Positions 38,187 through 47,152 of a DNA stretch of 64,000 bases are shown here, piece after piece. The stretch covers positions 1,364,001 through 1,428,000 of the forward strand of contig JAFKEQ010000003.1 of the NCBI GenBank assembly GCA_017308575.1. The letters are read 5' to 3'. Made by a program: the position numbers and the translations under genes. Every line of letters begins with the position of its first letter. Position 1 is the first letter of the stretch. The notes beneath the pieces are model-generated. The model searched no databases. It was not told where the DNA came from and saw only the letters and a program-made list of their open reading frames with translations. Source of the stretch: Afipia sp. (GTDB taxonomy: Bacteria; Pseudomonadota; Alphaproteobacteria; Rhizobiales; Xanthobacteraceae).

Positions 38187-38440
38187 AATGCGTGACGTCA
38201 CGAAAGCACGATACCGAAAAGTGCGATGCGGCGTCTGGACAACATCTTGCTCCACACCTGTCGGAACGATCACGTTCATGAGCCTAAGCTGATCCGGCCT
38301 TGGTCTATGGTCCAACCGAATCGGACCCACGTCATTTTACAGCGAATGGGTCGTGCGCAGAGGCACCGGTTAACATGCCGATTACGGCGGGGAAAGGGCG
38401 ACCGGTTTTCCGCGCCGACACCGCTGATCGATGAGCCGGG

Positions 38441-38851
38441 TTATTGTCCCGGCGTCCAGGCCTGATAGTCGCCTGTCGCTTTCGGACGGCGGCCTGACGC
38501 GAGCGTGGAGCCAGACGGCCGATAAGCTGCAGGCGTGCCGGTCATGTTCGGCCGATGCGGCTTTTCCCACTCGCGGGCTTTGTAGTCGATCTCGGTTGGC
38601 GGCGTGTCCACCGTGTGATGGATCCAGCCGTGCCAGGCCGGCGGAATGCGCGTCGCTTCAGCGTAGCCGTTGTAGATCACCCAGCGGCGCTCGAAGCCGA
38701 GTGTCGGATCGATCTTGCCGCCGCGCGTGCGATAGTAGCGGTTGCCGCTCTCGTCCTGTCCGACCAGTTCGCCAAATCGCCGGGTCCAGAGCTGGGTGCC
38801 AAAGGTCGAACCGCTCCACCACGTGAAAAAGCGCAGAAAAAACAGCTTCAT
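38441..38851 (-). CDS. NADH:ubiquinone oxidoreductase subunit NDUFA12-like
   Basis: 136 aa with the start at 38851 (MKLFFLRFFTWWSGST). Typical NDUFA12 (B17.2) features: LWTRRFGELVGQDESGNRYY, RRWVIYNGYAEATRIPPAWH and WIHHTVDTPP. It is an accessory subunit of complex I shared by alphaproteobacteria and mitochondria. The 254 bases between it and the DUF2155 gene contain no further gene that I can support. Confidence 0.94.
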   Translation of the reverse strand: MKLFFLRFFTWWSGSTFGTQLWTRRFGELVGQDESGNRYYRTRGGKIDPTLGFERRWVIYNGYAEATRIPPAWHGWIHHTVDTPPTEIDYKAREWEKPHRPNMTGTPAAYRPSGSTLASGRRPKATGDYQAWTPGQ

Positions 38852-39012
38852 GGCGGGAATCCGGCTGTGGGCGCACCAGCGGTGCAATGCCCGTTTGATG
38901 CCATCGGGCGGGCCGATTGTCCAGCACCAACAGCGGCTTGATGCGGTGCATGAACCTATCGTCCACCCGTGCGTTGACCTGTTCCCGCCCATGGATCCGG
39001 GAATTCCCCGCG

Positions 39013-40155
39013 ATGTTCGACGTCATCAAATACAGCTATGCCGAGGTCCTCAACACGCTCTGGCAATTGCCGAACTGGCTGATCGCGTCGGTGCTTGCGA
39101 TCGGCGGCGTTGTCGTCGCGCTGATCGCTGACGCGCTGATCGTTCATACGCTTCGCACGACCTTCGGTGTCAGGCATCCCAACACCCGCTCGCTGCTGAC
39201 GCGAAGCAAGGGACCCCTGCGGCTCGGCCTGATCGTTCTCGCACTGTCGCTTGTCGTAAGAACGGCTCCCATCGGCGAGCGCGTCGCCGTGGTGTTCAGC
39301 AGCGTTCTGAATGTCGCCTTCATTGCGTTGCTCGGCTGGATCGCCCTCACGGCCGTGCAGATCGGGTCGCAGGTTTATCTGCGCCGCTTCAAGCTCGACG
39401 CCGAGGACAATCTCCTCGCACGCAAGCACGTCACCCAGATCGGCATTCTCAAGCGGGCCGCCGACACACTGATCGTCATCCTTACCGTCTCGGTCGCGCT
39501 GATGAGTTTCGAGGAAGTCCGCCAGTATGGCGTCAGCCTGTTCGCCTCAGCGGGCGTCGCGGGTCTCGCCATCGGTCTTGCTGCGCGCCCCCTGCTCTCA
39601 AATCTGATCGCGGGCGTGCAGATCGCGATGGCACAGCCCATTCGTCTCGACGATGTCGTGTTTCTGGAAGGCGAATACGGCACCATCGAAGAGATCGCGT
39701 CGACTTACGTCGTCATCAAGCTCTGGGACTGGAGGCGCATGATCGTGCCGCTAAGCTACTTCATCGAGAAGCCGTTCCAGAACTGGACGCGCGAGACCTC
39801 CGCCTTGATCGGCTCCGTATTTCTCTATGTGGACTACACCGTGCCGGTGGAGAAAGTACGCGAGAAACTGATGGAGATCGCACGTGCCTCGCCGTTATGG
39901 GATGGCCGCGTGGTCGTGCTTCAGGTCAGCGATGCCAAGGATCGCACGATAGAACTGCGCGCGTTGTTGAGCGCGCGCAGCGCGCCTTCCGCATGGGATT
40001 TGCGATGCGAGGTGCGCGAAAAGCTGATTGCTTACCTGCGGGAGGAATATCCCGATGCGCTACCGCGCACGCGTCAGGAAATCGTCCCGCGCAGCGCAGA
40101 ACATCACACCGAACTGGCGCCGCACTCACTGGTATCGGATCACCATGCGCGATGA
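39013..40155 (+). CDS. MscS-family mechanosensitive ion channel
   Basis: 380 aa from the ATG at 39013, divergent from the NDUFA12 gene. About five membrane segments (near 20-42, 68-86, 95-118, 148-165, 170-195). The pore-lining helix reads VAGLAIGLAARPLLSNLIAG, followed by the beta-domain FLEGEYGTIEEIASTYVVIK and IVPLSYFIEKPFQNW. It opens on membrane tension to release solutes. The C-terminal tail of about 40 residues is longer than E. coli MscS and carries several His. Confidence 0.93.
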   Translation: MFDVIKYSYAEVLNTLWQLPNWLIASVLAIGGVVVALIADALIVHTLRTTFGVRHPNTRSLLTRSKGPLRLGLIVLALSLVVRTAPIGERVAVVFSSVLNVAFIALLGWIALTAVQIGSQVYLRRFKLDAEDNLLARKHVTQIGILKRAADTLIVILTVSVALMSFEEVRQYGVSLFASAGVAGLAIGLAARPLLSNLIAGVQIAMAQPIRLDDVVFLEGEYGTIEEIASTYVVIKLWDWRRMIVPLSYFIEKPFQNWTRETSALIGSVFLYVDYTVPVEKVREKLMEIARASPLWDGRVVVLQVSDAKDRTIELRALLSARSAPSAWDLRCEVREKLIAYLREEYPDALPRTRQEIVPRSAEHHTELAPHSLVSDHHAR

Positions 40156-40239
40156 CCACCCAACATGATTTGGTCGCAATCCATTCATGCTGCATTGGGA
40201 TTCCGCGTGAAAAGATCACGGTGAAGTTTTGGTAAGAAC

Positions 40240-40264
40240 GGAACGTCTCATTCCGCGGCTCGTT
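40240..40264 (+). promoter_or_regulatory. Sigma EcfG (general stress) promoter before BA14K gene 1
   Basis: GGAAC at 40240-40244, exactly 16 bases, then CGTT at 40261-40264: a perfect match to the EcfG consensus GGAAC-N16/17-CGTT. The start codon at 40294 lies 30 bases after the -10 element, a good distance for transcription start plus ribosome site. Confidence 0.75.
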
Positions 40265-40293
40265 TCTTATCAAATTCACCCGGAGTTTGAGCG

Positions 40294-40920
40294 ATGATCA
40301 ATCTGAAAATAATTGGCGCTGCAGCCCTGCTCGCAATCGCGCCCGCGCTTGTATCGGCAACAGCTGACGCGCGGCCCGGCGGAGGCCATGGCGGCGGCGG
40401 CGGATTCTCTCGTGGCGGCGGAGGTGGCGGTGGGGCATTCCGCGGCGGCGGTGGCGGAGGCATGCGCAGCTTTGGTGGCGGCGGAGCATTCCGTGGCGGC
40501 AATTTCGCCGCGCGCCCAGGCTTTAGCGGCGGTCCCCGCGTCGGAAACTTCGGCCGCTCGGCCGCGATAGGCGCAGGTGCCGGTGCGCTTGCAGGACGTC
40601 AGGCTTTTGCTGGCCGTCCCGTTGCGCAACTCGGCAGCGGCGGCCGTCATTGGGGCGGTCGTGGCTGGCGCGGCCGGCACTGGCGCGGTTACGGCTATGG
40701 TTTCGGCGGCGGCCTTGCGCTGGGCGCGTTGGGATCGTCGTACTATTACAGCGACCCGTACTACTACGATGACTCGTACGCCTATGCCCCGGACTATGAT
40801 TATGCCGCAGCTCCGGTGAGCGGCGATGACGCCGCTTACTGTGCGCAGCGGTTCAAATCATACGACCCGGCGTCGGGCACCTATCTGGGTTATGACGGCC
40901 AGCGTCATCCCTGCCCGTAA
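40294..40920 (+). CDS. BA14K family protein with glycine-rich region
   Basis: 208 aa. Signal peptide (LLAIAPALVSATADA), then an extreme Gly-rich segment (about 28-70, GGG repeats with Arg, Phe), a Gly/Tyr region (YYYSDPYYYDDSYAYAPDY) and the C-terminal BA14K domain (YCAQRFKSYDPASGTYLGYD, ending HPCP). BA14K proteins are lectin-like, immunoreactive surface/periplasmic proteins named from Brucella. It has its own sigma EcfG promoter and a tandem paralogue downstream. Confidence 0.9.
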   Translation: MINLKIIGAAALLAIAPALVSATADARPGGGHGGGGGFSRGGGGGGGAFRGGGGGGMRSFGGGGAFRGGNFAARPGFSGGPRVGNFGRSAAIGAGAGALAGRQAFAGRPVAQLGSGGRHWGGRGWRGRHWRGYGYGFGGGLALGALGSSYYYSDPYYYDDSYAYAPDYDYAAAPVSGDDAAYCAQRFKSYDPASGTYLGYDGQRHPCP

Positions 40921-40942
40921 GCTGTTGTCTTGCTGTTAACTT

Positions 40943-40986
40943 CGCTTCTGGAGCATTGTTCCCATTCGGGAACTGCCCCAGAAGCG
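40943..40986. repeat. Two-tier imperfect palindrome between BA14K genes
   Basis: Outer arms CGCTTCTGG / CCAGAAGCG and inner arms GTTCCC-ATTC-GGGAAC are both exact, with short unpaired sides. It lies 22 bases after the first BA14K stop and could end that transcript, although no T-run follows. Confidence 0.55.
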
Positions 40987-41082
40987 CCTGAATTGATAAA
41001 AACATTATTGGCCTCTGGATGGAGCTGCGCATTCCGCCAGCCTCCCGACGCAGAGTGATCGATGCGGGCTTGGAGTGAATAC

Positions 41083-41502
41083 ATGGTCAGATTGAAGAAT
41101 GTTTGTGCGGCCGCAGCCGTCGCGCTCACGCTTCCGATGGCAGCGATGTCGTCCGGTCAGGCTGCGCCTCTGTCGCCGAGCCAATCTCTTGCGGCTGCGC
41201 ATGCCGGTGCGGCCAATCCGCTTGTTACCGAAGTTCAGTGGCGGCGCGGTTATCGCCGTGGTTGGGGTGGCGGCGGCGCAGGCCTTGGTATTGGCCTCGC
41301 AGCAGGCGCGCTGATCGGCGGCGCTATCGCGGCAGGCTCGGCGCCTTACTACGGCCCGGGCTATTACGGCGGCCCGGCTTACTATCCGGCCCCTGCTTAT
41401 GGTGGTGATGCCGTTGCCTACTGTATGCAGCGCTATCGTTCGTACGATCCCGCCTCGGGCACGTACCTGAACTATGACGGCAACCGTTATCCCTGCCCGT
41501 AA
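41083..41502 (+). CDS. BA14K family protein (second copy)
   Basis: 139 aa from the ATG at 41083; an ATG at 41062 is possible. GGAG lies 11 bases before the chosen start. Signal peptide (ALTLPMAAMSSGQA), a short Gly-rich membrane-like stretch (GLGIGLAAGALIGGAIAAGS), Pro/Tyr/Gly repeats (PYYGPGYYGGPAYYPA) and a C-terminal BA14K domain nearly identical to that of the upstream gene (SYDPASGTYLNYDGNRYPCP). The shared domain with different middles indicates an old tandem duplication. A strong terminator follows. Confidence 0.9.
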   Translation: MVRLKNVCAAAAVALTLPMAAMSSGQAAPLSPSQSLAAAHAGAANPLVTEVQWRRGYRRGWGGGGAGLGIGLAAGALIGGAIAAGSAPYYGPGYYGGPAYYPAPAYGGDAVAYCMQRYRSYDPASGTYLNYDGNRYPCP

Positions 41503-41523
41503 GCAGAACAAACCATTCAAAAG

Positions 41524-41557
41524 AAAAAGCGGCGCATGCACCTGCGCCGCTTTTTTT
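41524..41557. terminator. Intrinsic terminator after BA14K gene 2
   Basis: A 13-bp stem AAAAAGCGGCGCA / TGCGCCGCTTTTT, loop TGCACC, followed by more T residues. It also serves the convergent EamA gene, which ends 18 bases further on. Confidence 0.92.
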
Positions 41558-41575
41558 ATTTCATAGCGCTATCGC

Positions 41576-42532
41576 TCAGGAGCGCGAAGCGAGCGCGACA
41601 CCGGCAATGGTCAAGGCCAGCGCTCCGATCTGGGCAACACCCAGCGGCTCGCCGAGCGATGCTGCCGACGCCAGCACACCGATAACCGGTATCAGCAGCG
41701 TGCCGATGGCGGCAACGGATGCGGGCAGCCGCCCAAGCGCGCCGAACCAGCAAAAGAAGCCGACGCACATCTGCAACACGGCTGAATAAGCAAACAGCCA
41801 CCAGCCGAGCGTGCTCAGTTGCGTGAATTGCGGATGCTCGAAAAAGATTCCGATCAGAACAAGCGGCAGGCAGCCGATCACAAGCTGCCATACCGCAGCG
41901 GTGAGCGGTGGTAGCCGCAGCGGCAGGCGCTTGGTCAGAACGGTGCCGAGCGCGAAACCGAACGCAGCCAGAAGAGCGAGTATAATTCCCGGCATTTTCG
42001 CCTGGTTTGCGGCAACGCCGTCGCCGCCCATCAACACCACGAGCCCCGCGATCGCCATCGCCATCGCGATGATCCGCCGCACCGTCAACCGTTCTCCAAG
42101 AATGGGCCAGGAGAACATGGTCGCCCAGACCGGCATGGTGGCGCCGATCACAGCCGTCTCTCCCGCCGGAAGATAAACCAGCGCCAATCCGATGAGACCC
42201 ATCCAGCAACTCACGCTGAGGACGGACAGCAGCACAAGACGCGGCCAGCGGTCACGTGGAACGCGCAGCGAAACGCCTTGAGCCAACGCGATCACCGCCA
42301 GAAGTCCGGCCCCGACAATTCCCGGCACGCCGCGCATCGACAGCGGCGGCAATTCCTGAAGCAGATGTTTTCCAACGGGCCAGTTGATGCCCCAGGTCAG
42401 CGCCGTGACCATCAGCATCGTGTAGCCGACAAACCGGGACCGGCGCTGGATCGCCTCGCGCTCGGCGGGGGACGTTTCGTTGAGAATCCGGGGTGGCGTT
42501 CGCGTATCCACAGGGGTCGTCCTTCGACTCAT
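41576..42532 (-). CDS. EamA/DMT family transporter
   Basis: 318 aa with the start at 42532 (MSRRTTPVDTRTPP). Two EamA repeats, about ten membrane segments: VGYTMLMVTALTWGINWPVG opens the first and the signature GETAVIGATMPVWATMFSWP lies in it; LGTVLTKRLPLRLPPL opens the second and VAAIGTLLIPVIGVLASAA follows. Members export amino acids, nucleosides or other metabolites; the substrate is unknown. Confidence 0.9.
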   Translation of the reverse strand: MSRRTTPVDTRTPPRILNETSPAEREAIQRRSRFVGYTMLMVTALTWGINWPVGKHLLQELPPLSMRGVPGIVGAGLLAVIALAQGVSLRVPRDRWPRLVLLSVLSVSCWMGLIGLALVYLPAGETAVIGATMPVWATMFSWPILGERLTVRRIIAMAMAIAGLVVLMGGDGVAANQAKMPGIILALLAAFGFALGTVLTKRLPLRLPPLTAAVWQLVIGCLPLVLIGIFFEHPQFTQLSTLGWWLFAYSAVLQMCVGFFCWFGALGRLPASVAAIGTLLIPVIGVLASAASLGEPLGVAQIGALALTIAGVALASRS

Positions 42533-43203
42533 AGTCCACGGCCATGTGGATGATGGGGAGAAAGACCACGCGCGGCGTTCATGATCCACCCGAAACCCGC
42601 AAAAAGCGCGCATATCAAATGCGCGATTTCGGAAGCGGAGATCAAAGCCGCCGGGAACTCACAGCTGAGCGAGAAACCGGCTTCCGAATCCGCGAGGACT
42701 CACCGATACTTGCCGCATGGCGGGCTCCACCAGCGATGTCTCTTTCCGCTGGAAATCCCCATTTTCCACCATATTTAGTGTTTGATTCAGATTTCGACAC
42801 TAATCCTTGACGAGCCGGATAGAGTCGGCCTAGCTTCGAGATCGTTCGGCGCGGGGGTTTTCAGTCTCGCCGGGCACCTCCCGAAATGGGTCGAAAAGGC
42901 AACTCCGTCAGGCCGGTCGAGGTCACGGGCCGAGGATTTGTCTGCTCTTTTTCGAGGAGCCGGGCCGCTATCCGGCGAAAAGGCGAAACCGCGGCAAACC
43001 GCGGCGCATAAGGCGAGTTTGGGGCGTTGGGGCAAGGCCGTCGTGGGGACGGATTTGGCCCGCCAGAGTTAACAGGCCGGGGGCTGTCGGACCGGAAACG
43101 GGACGAGCGTGAACGGCAAAGCTGCGGACGAACCGGTTCGCAAATTGAAATCTCCGGCGTACCGTCTGGGACGGGCGCGTCGGCACAAAGACGGGGCACG
43201 ACC
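42533..43203 (+). promoter_or_regulatory. Intergenic region with nrdJ promoter and about 390-base leader
   Basis: 671 bases without a supported gene. The NrdR boxes and a TTGACG (42807-42812) - N18 - TAGCTT (42831-42836) promoter candidate lie at 42766-42836. From there to the nrdJ start the sequence is GC-rich and could fold; AAACCGCGGC is repeated directly at about 42985-43004. No cobalamin riboswitch core could be recognised. Confidence 0.4.
42766..42812. promoter_or_regulatory. Pair of NrdR boxes before nrdJ
   Basis: Box 1 (42766-42781) reads CCACCATATTTAGTGT and agrees with the consensus ACACTATATATAGTGT, as I remember it, at 13 of 16 positions. Box 2 (42797-42812) starts with the perfect half ACACTA and is weaker after that. 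The starts are 31 bases apart, i.e. a 15-base linker, the spacing usual for NrdR box pairs. NrdR represses ribonucleotide reductase genes when nucleotides are plentiful, and the next gene is nrdJ. Confidence 0.65.
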
Positions 43204-46200
43204 ATGCGCATTGAACGCCGCTACACCAACGCCGATCAGTCTCCCTACGCCGGGATCGACTTTCGGCTGACCACAAGCGAGATCCGCAATCCGGATGGCT
43301 CGGTGGTGTTTCGGCTGGAGAATGTCGAAGTCCCCGACTTCTGGTCGCAGGTGGCTTCCGACGTTCTGGCGCAGAAGTACTTCCGCAAGGCGGGTGTCGC
43401 CGCGCGTCTGAAGAAGGTCGAGGAAGAAACCGTTCCATCGTGGCTGTGGCGCTCGGTGCCGGACACTGAAGCCCTCAACGCCCTCCCCGAGTCCGAGCGC
43501 TTCGTCGGCGAACATTCCTCCAAGCAGGTGTTCGACCGTCTCGCAGGCTGCTGGACCTACTGGGGCTGGAAGGGCGGCTACTTCACGTCGGAAGAAGATG
43601 CTCATGCCTTCCACGACGAACTGCGCTTCATGCTGGCCAAGCAGATGGTGGCGCCGAACTCGCCGCAGTGGTTCAACACCGGCCTGCACTGGGCCTACGG
43701 CGTCGACGGTCCCGGCCAAGGCCACTTCTATGTGGACTGGAAGACCGGCAAGCTGACCAAATCCAAATCGGCCTACGAGCATCCGCAGCCGCACGCCTGC
43801 TTCATCCAGGGCATCGAAGACGATCTCGTCAACGAGGGCGGCATCATGGACCTGTGGGTGCGCGAAGCGCGCCTGTTCAAATACGGCTCCGGCACCGGCT
43901 CGAACTTCTCGCGCCTGCGCGGCGAAGGCGAAAAGCTCTCGGGCGGCGGCCGCTCATCCGGCCTGATGTCCTTCCTCAAGATCGGCGACCGTGCGGCGGG
44001 CGCGATTAAGAGCGGCGGCACCACGCGCCGCGCGGCCAAGATGGTCGTGGTCGACGCCGACCATCCGGATATCGAAACCTATATCGACTGGAAGGTGCGC
44101 GAGGAGCAGAAGGTCGCCGCACTCGTCACCGGCTCGAAGATCAACCAGAAGCACCTCAAGGCCATCATGAAGGCCTGCGTGAATTGCGAAGGTTCGGGCG
44201 ACGACTGCTTCGACCCCGAGAAGAACCCGGCGCTGCGCCGCGAGATCAAGCTCGCGCGCCGGGCCCTCGTCACCGACAACATGATCAAGCGGGTGATCCA
44301 GTTCGCCAAGCAGGGCTACAAGGACATCACCTTCGACATCTACGACACCGACTGGGATTCCGAGGCCTACCTCACCGTCTCCGGCCAGAATTCCAACAAC
44401 TCGGTCTCGCTGAAGGACGATTTCCTGCGCGCGGTGGAAACCGACGGCGACTGGAATCTCAACGCCCGCACCAGCAAGAAGGTGATGAAGACGCTGAAGG
44501 CGCGCGACCTGTGGGAGAAGATCGGCTACGCCGCATGGGCCAGCGCCGATCCCGGCCTGCACTTCAACACCACCATGAACGACTGGCACACCTGCAAGGC
44601 CAGCGGCGACATCCGCGCGTCCAATCCGTGCTCGGAATACATGTTCCTGGACGACACGGCGTGCAACCTCGCCTCCGCCAACCTCTTGACCTTCTACGAC
44701 ACTCAGACCCGCCGCTTCGACGTCGCGGCCTACGAGCATCTGTGCCGCCTGTGGACCGTGGTGCTCGAAATCTCCGTGATGATGGCGCAGTTCCCGTCCA
44801 AGGCGATCGCAGAACTTTCCTACGAATTCCGCACCCTTGGCCTCGGCTACGCCAACATCGGCGGCCTCTTGATGACCATGGGCCTCTCCTACGACTCCAA
44901 GGAAGGCCGCGCGCTCTGCGGCGCGCTGACCGCCGTGATGACCGGCACCGCCTACGCGACCTCCGCCGAGATGGCCGCCGAACTCGGCACCTTCCCCGGC
45001 TACAAGAAGAACGCCGCGCACATGCTGCGCGTGATCCGCAATCATCGCCGCGCCGCCCATGGCAATGCCTCGGGCTATGAAGCGCTCGCCGTCAATCCGG
45101 TGCCGCTCGATCACGCGAGCTGCCCGCAGGGCGACATCGTCACCCGCGCCAAGGCGGTGTGGGATACCGCGCTCGAACTCGGCGAAAAGAACGGCTATCG
45201 CAACGCGCAGACCACTGTGGTCGCGCCGACCGGCACCATCGGCCTCGTCATGGACTGCGACACCACGGGCATCGAGCCGGACTTCGCGCTGGTGAAGTTC
45301 AAGAAGCTCGCCGGCGGCGGCTACTGGAAGATCATCAACCGCGCCGTGCCGGAAGCGCTGCGCGCACTCGGCTATCCCGAAAGCGAGATCGCCGAGATCG
45401 AGGCCTATGCCGTCGGCCATGGCTCGCTCGGCCAGGCGCCGGGCATCAACCGCTCGACCCTGAAAGCCAAGGGCTTCACCGACGAAGCGCTGGACAAGAT
45501 CGAGAAGCAGCTTCCGACCGCCTTCGACATCAAGTTCGCGTTCAACAAGTGGACGCTGGGCGACGACTTCCTGCGTGACACGCTCAAGATCGATCCGGAA
45601 GTCTCCAACACGCCGGGCTTCGACCTGCTCGCCAACCTCGGCTTCACCAAGCGCGAGATCGAAGCCGCCAACGTGCACATCTGCGGCGCGATGACGGTGG
45701 AAGGCGCGCCGCATCTCAAGGCCGAGCACTACAGCGTGTTCGACTGCGCCAACCCCTGCGGCAAGATCGGCAAGCGCTATCTCTCGGTGGAAAGCCACAT
45801 CCGCATGATGGCGGCGTCGCAGCCCTTCATCTCGGGCGCGATCTCCAAGACCATCAACATGCCGAACGACGCCACGGTGGAGGATTGCAAGAACGCGTAC
45901 CTGCTCTCCTGGAAGCTCGCGCTGAAGGCCAACGCGCTCTATCGCGACGGCTCCAAGCTGAGCCAGCCGCTGAATGCGCAGCTCATCAGCGACGATGAGG
46001 ACGAGGACGACGCCATCGAGGCGTTCCACGACAAGCCGATGGCCGCCCGCACCGCGCAGGTGGCGGAAAAGATCGTCGAGAAGATCGTCGAGCGCGTCAC
46101 CGTGATCCGCGAGCGCGAGAAGATGCCGGACCGCCGCAAGGGCTACACCCAGAAAGCGGTGGTCGGCGGCCACAAGGTCTATCTGCGCACCGGCGAATAC

Positions 46201-46956
46201 GACGACGGCCGCATCGGCGAAATCTTCATCGACATGCACAAGGAAGGCGCGGCGCTGCGCTCCTTCATCAACAACTTCGCCATCGCGGTGTCGCTCGGCC
46301 TGCAATACGGCGTGCCGCTGGAAGAGTATGTCGACGCCTTCACCTTCACCCGCTTCGAACCTGCGGGCCCGGTGCAGGGCAACGACTCGATCAAGTTCGC
46401 GACCTCGATCCTCGACTACGTGTTCCGCGAACTGGCGGTGAGCTACATGGGCCGCTTCGATCTCGGCCATGTCGATCCGAGCGACATGGGCTTCGACGCG
46501 CTGGGCAAGGGCGTCGAGGAAGGCAAGTCGCCGGAGCAGCACGGCGCGACCAAGTATCTGTCCAAGGGCCTCACCCGCTCGCGCACGGACAACCTGGTGG
46601 TGATGCGCGGCGGCGCGGCAGCAGTCTCCGCCAATGACGACAGCGCACCGGCGGGCGGATCGAAGGTGACGGCGCTCTCGTCAACGCATGTGGGCGACAG
46701 CATCGAGGGCGCAGCCGCTCTCAAGGTGGCCGAACCCGCGCGTGAGTTGTCACCGACGGAAAAGCTGGAAGCGCAGCAGTGGAGCAAGGCGGGCTCGGCC
46801 GCACAGGCCGCACCATCCAAGGCCGAGCGCCGCGCGGAAGCAAAAGCGCGCGGCTATGAAGGCGACATGTGCACGGAGTGCAGCAACTTCACGCTGGTGC
46901 GGAATGGCACGTGCATGAAGTGCGATACGTGCGGCTCAACGACGGGATGTTCGTAA
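43204..46956 (+). CDS. nrdJ: Class II (adenosylcobalamin-dependent) ribonucleotide reductase
   Basis: 1250 aa with the start at 43204 ([20 protein letters not shown]), the family start; the open frame continues upstream without similarity. Makes dNTPs without oxygen using coenzyme B12. Recognised: [32 protein letters not shown] (active-site region), [39 protein letters not shown]. The C-terminus has the zinc-ribbon-like [20 protein letters not shown] ending CGSTTGCS. Before it lies an acidic linker. Codon use is strongly GC-biased, more than in the gene that follows. Confidence 0.97.
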   Translation: MRIERRYTNADQSPYAGIDFRLTTSEIRNPDGSVVFRLENVEVPDFWSQVASDVLAQKYFRKAGVAARLKKVEEETVPSWLWRSVPDTEALNALPESERFVGEHSSKQVFDRLAGCWTYWGWKGGYFTSEEDAHAFHDELRFMLAKQMVAPNSPQWFNTGLHWAYGVDGPGQGHFYVDWKTGKLTKSKSAYEHPQPHACFIQGIEDDLVNEGGIMDLWVREARLFKYGSGTGSNFSRLRGEGEKLSGGGRSSGLMSFLKIGDRAAGAIKSGGTTRRAAKMVVVDADHPDIETYIDWKVREEQKVAALVTGSKINQKHLKAIMKACVNCEGSGDDCFDPEKNPALRREIKLARRALVTDNMIKRVIQFAKQGYKDITFDIYDTDWDSEAYLTVSGQNSNNSVSLKDDFLRAVETDGDWNLNARTSKKVMKTLKARDLWEKIGYAAWASADPGLHFNTTMNDWHTCKASGDIRASNPCSEYMFLDDTACNLASANLLTFYDTQTRRFDVAAYEHLCRLWTVVLEISVMMAQFPSKAIAELSYEFRTLGLGYANIGGLLMTMGLSYDSKEGRALCGALTAVMTGTAYATSAEMAAELGTFPGYKKNAAHMLRVIRNHRRAAHGNASGYEALAVNPVPLDHASCPQGDIVTRAKAVWDTALELGEKNGYRNAQTTVVAPTGTIGLVMDCDTTGIEPDFALVKFKKLAGGGYWKIINRAVPEALRALGYPESEIAEIEAYAVGHGSLGQAPGINRSTLKAKGFTDEALDKIEKQLPTAFDIKFAFNKWTLGDDFLRDTLKIDPEVSNTPGFDLLANLGFTKREIEAANVHICGAMTVEGAPHLKAEHYSVFDCANPCGKIGKRYLSVESHIRMMAASQPFISGAISKTINMPNDATVEDCKNAYLLSWKLALKANALYRDGSKLSQPLNAQLISDDEDEDDAIEAFHDKPMAARTAQVAEKIVEKIVERVTVIREREKMPDRRKGYTQKAVVGGHKVYLRTGEYDDGRIGEIFIDMHKEGAALRSFINNFAIAVSLGLQYGVPLEEYVDAFTFTRFEPAGPVQGNDSIKFATSILDYVFRELAVSYMGRFDLGHVDPSDMGFDALGKGVEEGKSPEQHGATKYLSKGLTRSRTDNLVVMRGGAAAVSANDDSAPAGGSKVTALSSTHVGDSIEGAAALKVAEPARELSPTEKLEAQQWSKAGSAAQAAPSKAERRAEAKARGYEGDMCTECSNFTLVRNGTCMKCDTCGSTTGCS

Positions 46957-47040
46957 GAGCAGCTTGGTGTGCGAGCACGAATCCTCGCATAGGATGGCCG
47001 GTCTCGGCCAAAGTGCGCCGAAAGTCACTCCAAAGATTGG

Positions 47041-47087
47041 CCGCATCCTGATGCGGTAAAAAGAACCCGCCGGAAACGGCGGGTTTT
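47041..47087 (+). terminator. Tandem hairpins / intrinsic terminator after nrdJ
   Basis: A first hairpin CCGCATC-CT-GATGCGG (47041-47056) is followed by the terminator AACCCGCCG-GAAA-CGGCGGGTT (47064-47085) with TT after it. The 85 bases between the nrdJ stop and the first hairpin contain another small hairpin (TGCGAG / CTCGCA, about 46970-46989) and no gene. Confidence 0.8.
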
Positions 47088-47152
47088 CGCCGATTATTAG
47101 CACGCCGGATGCACCAATAATCCGGGAATGAGTCTCGGCACCGAGGAGCTAT

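Noticed and set aside
38917..39012. Upstream extension of the MscS gene
   Set aside because: Runs antisense into the NDUFA12 promoter region; the family-like start with a first membrane segment is at 39013.
40380..40510. Short tandem repeats that might be CRISPR-like
   Set aside because: They are GGC/GGT codon repeats encoding the Gly-rich part of the BA14K protein.
43027..43203. In-frame upstream extension of nrdJ (59 codons)
   Set aside because: Composition is Arg/Gly-rich and the NrdJ family starts at MRIERRY; no better ribosome site upstream.
42813..43203. Cobalamin riboswitch before nrdJ
   Set aside because: The conserved core (GGGAA..GGTG, GCCACTG) could not be found in the leader.
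43954..46542. 862-codon open frame antisense to nrdJ
   Set aside because: Shadow of the strong GC-biased codon use of nrdJ; no ribosome site or recognisable motif.
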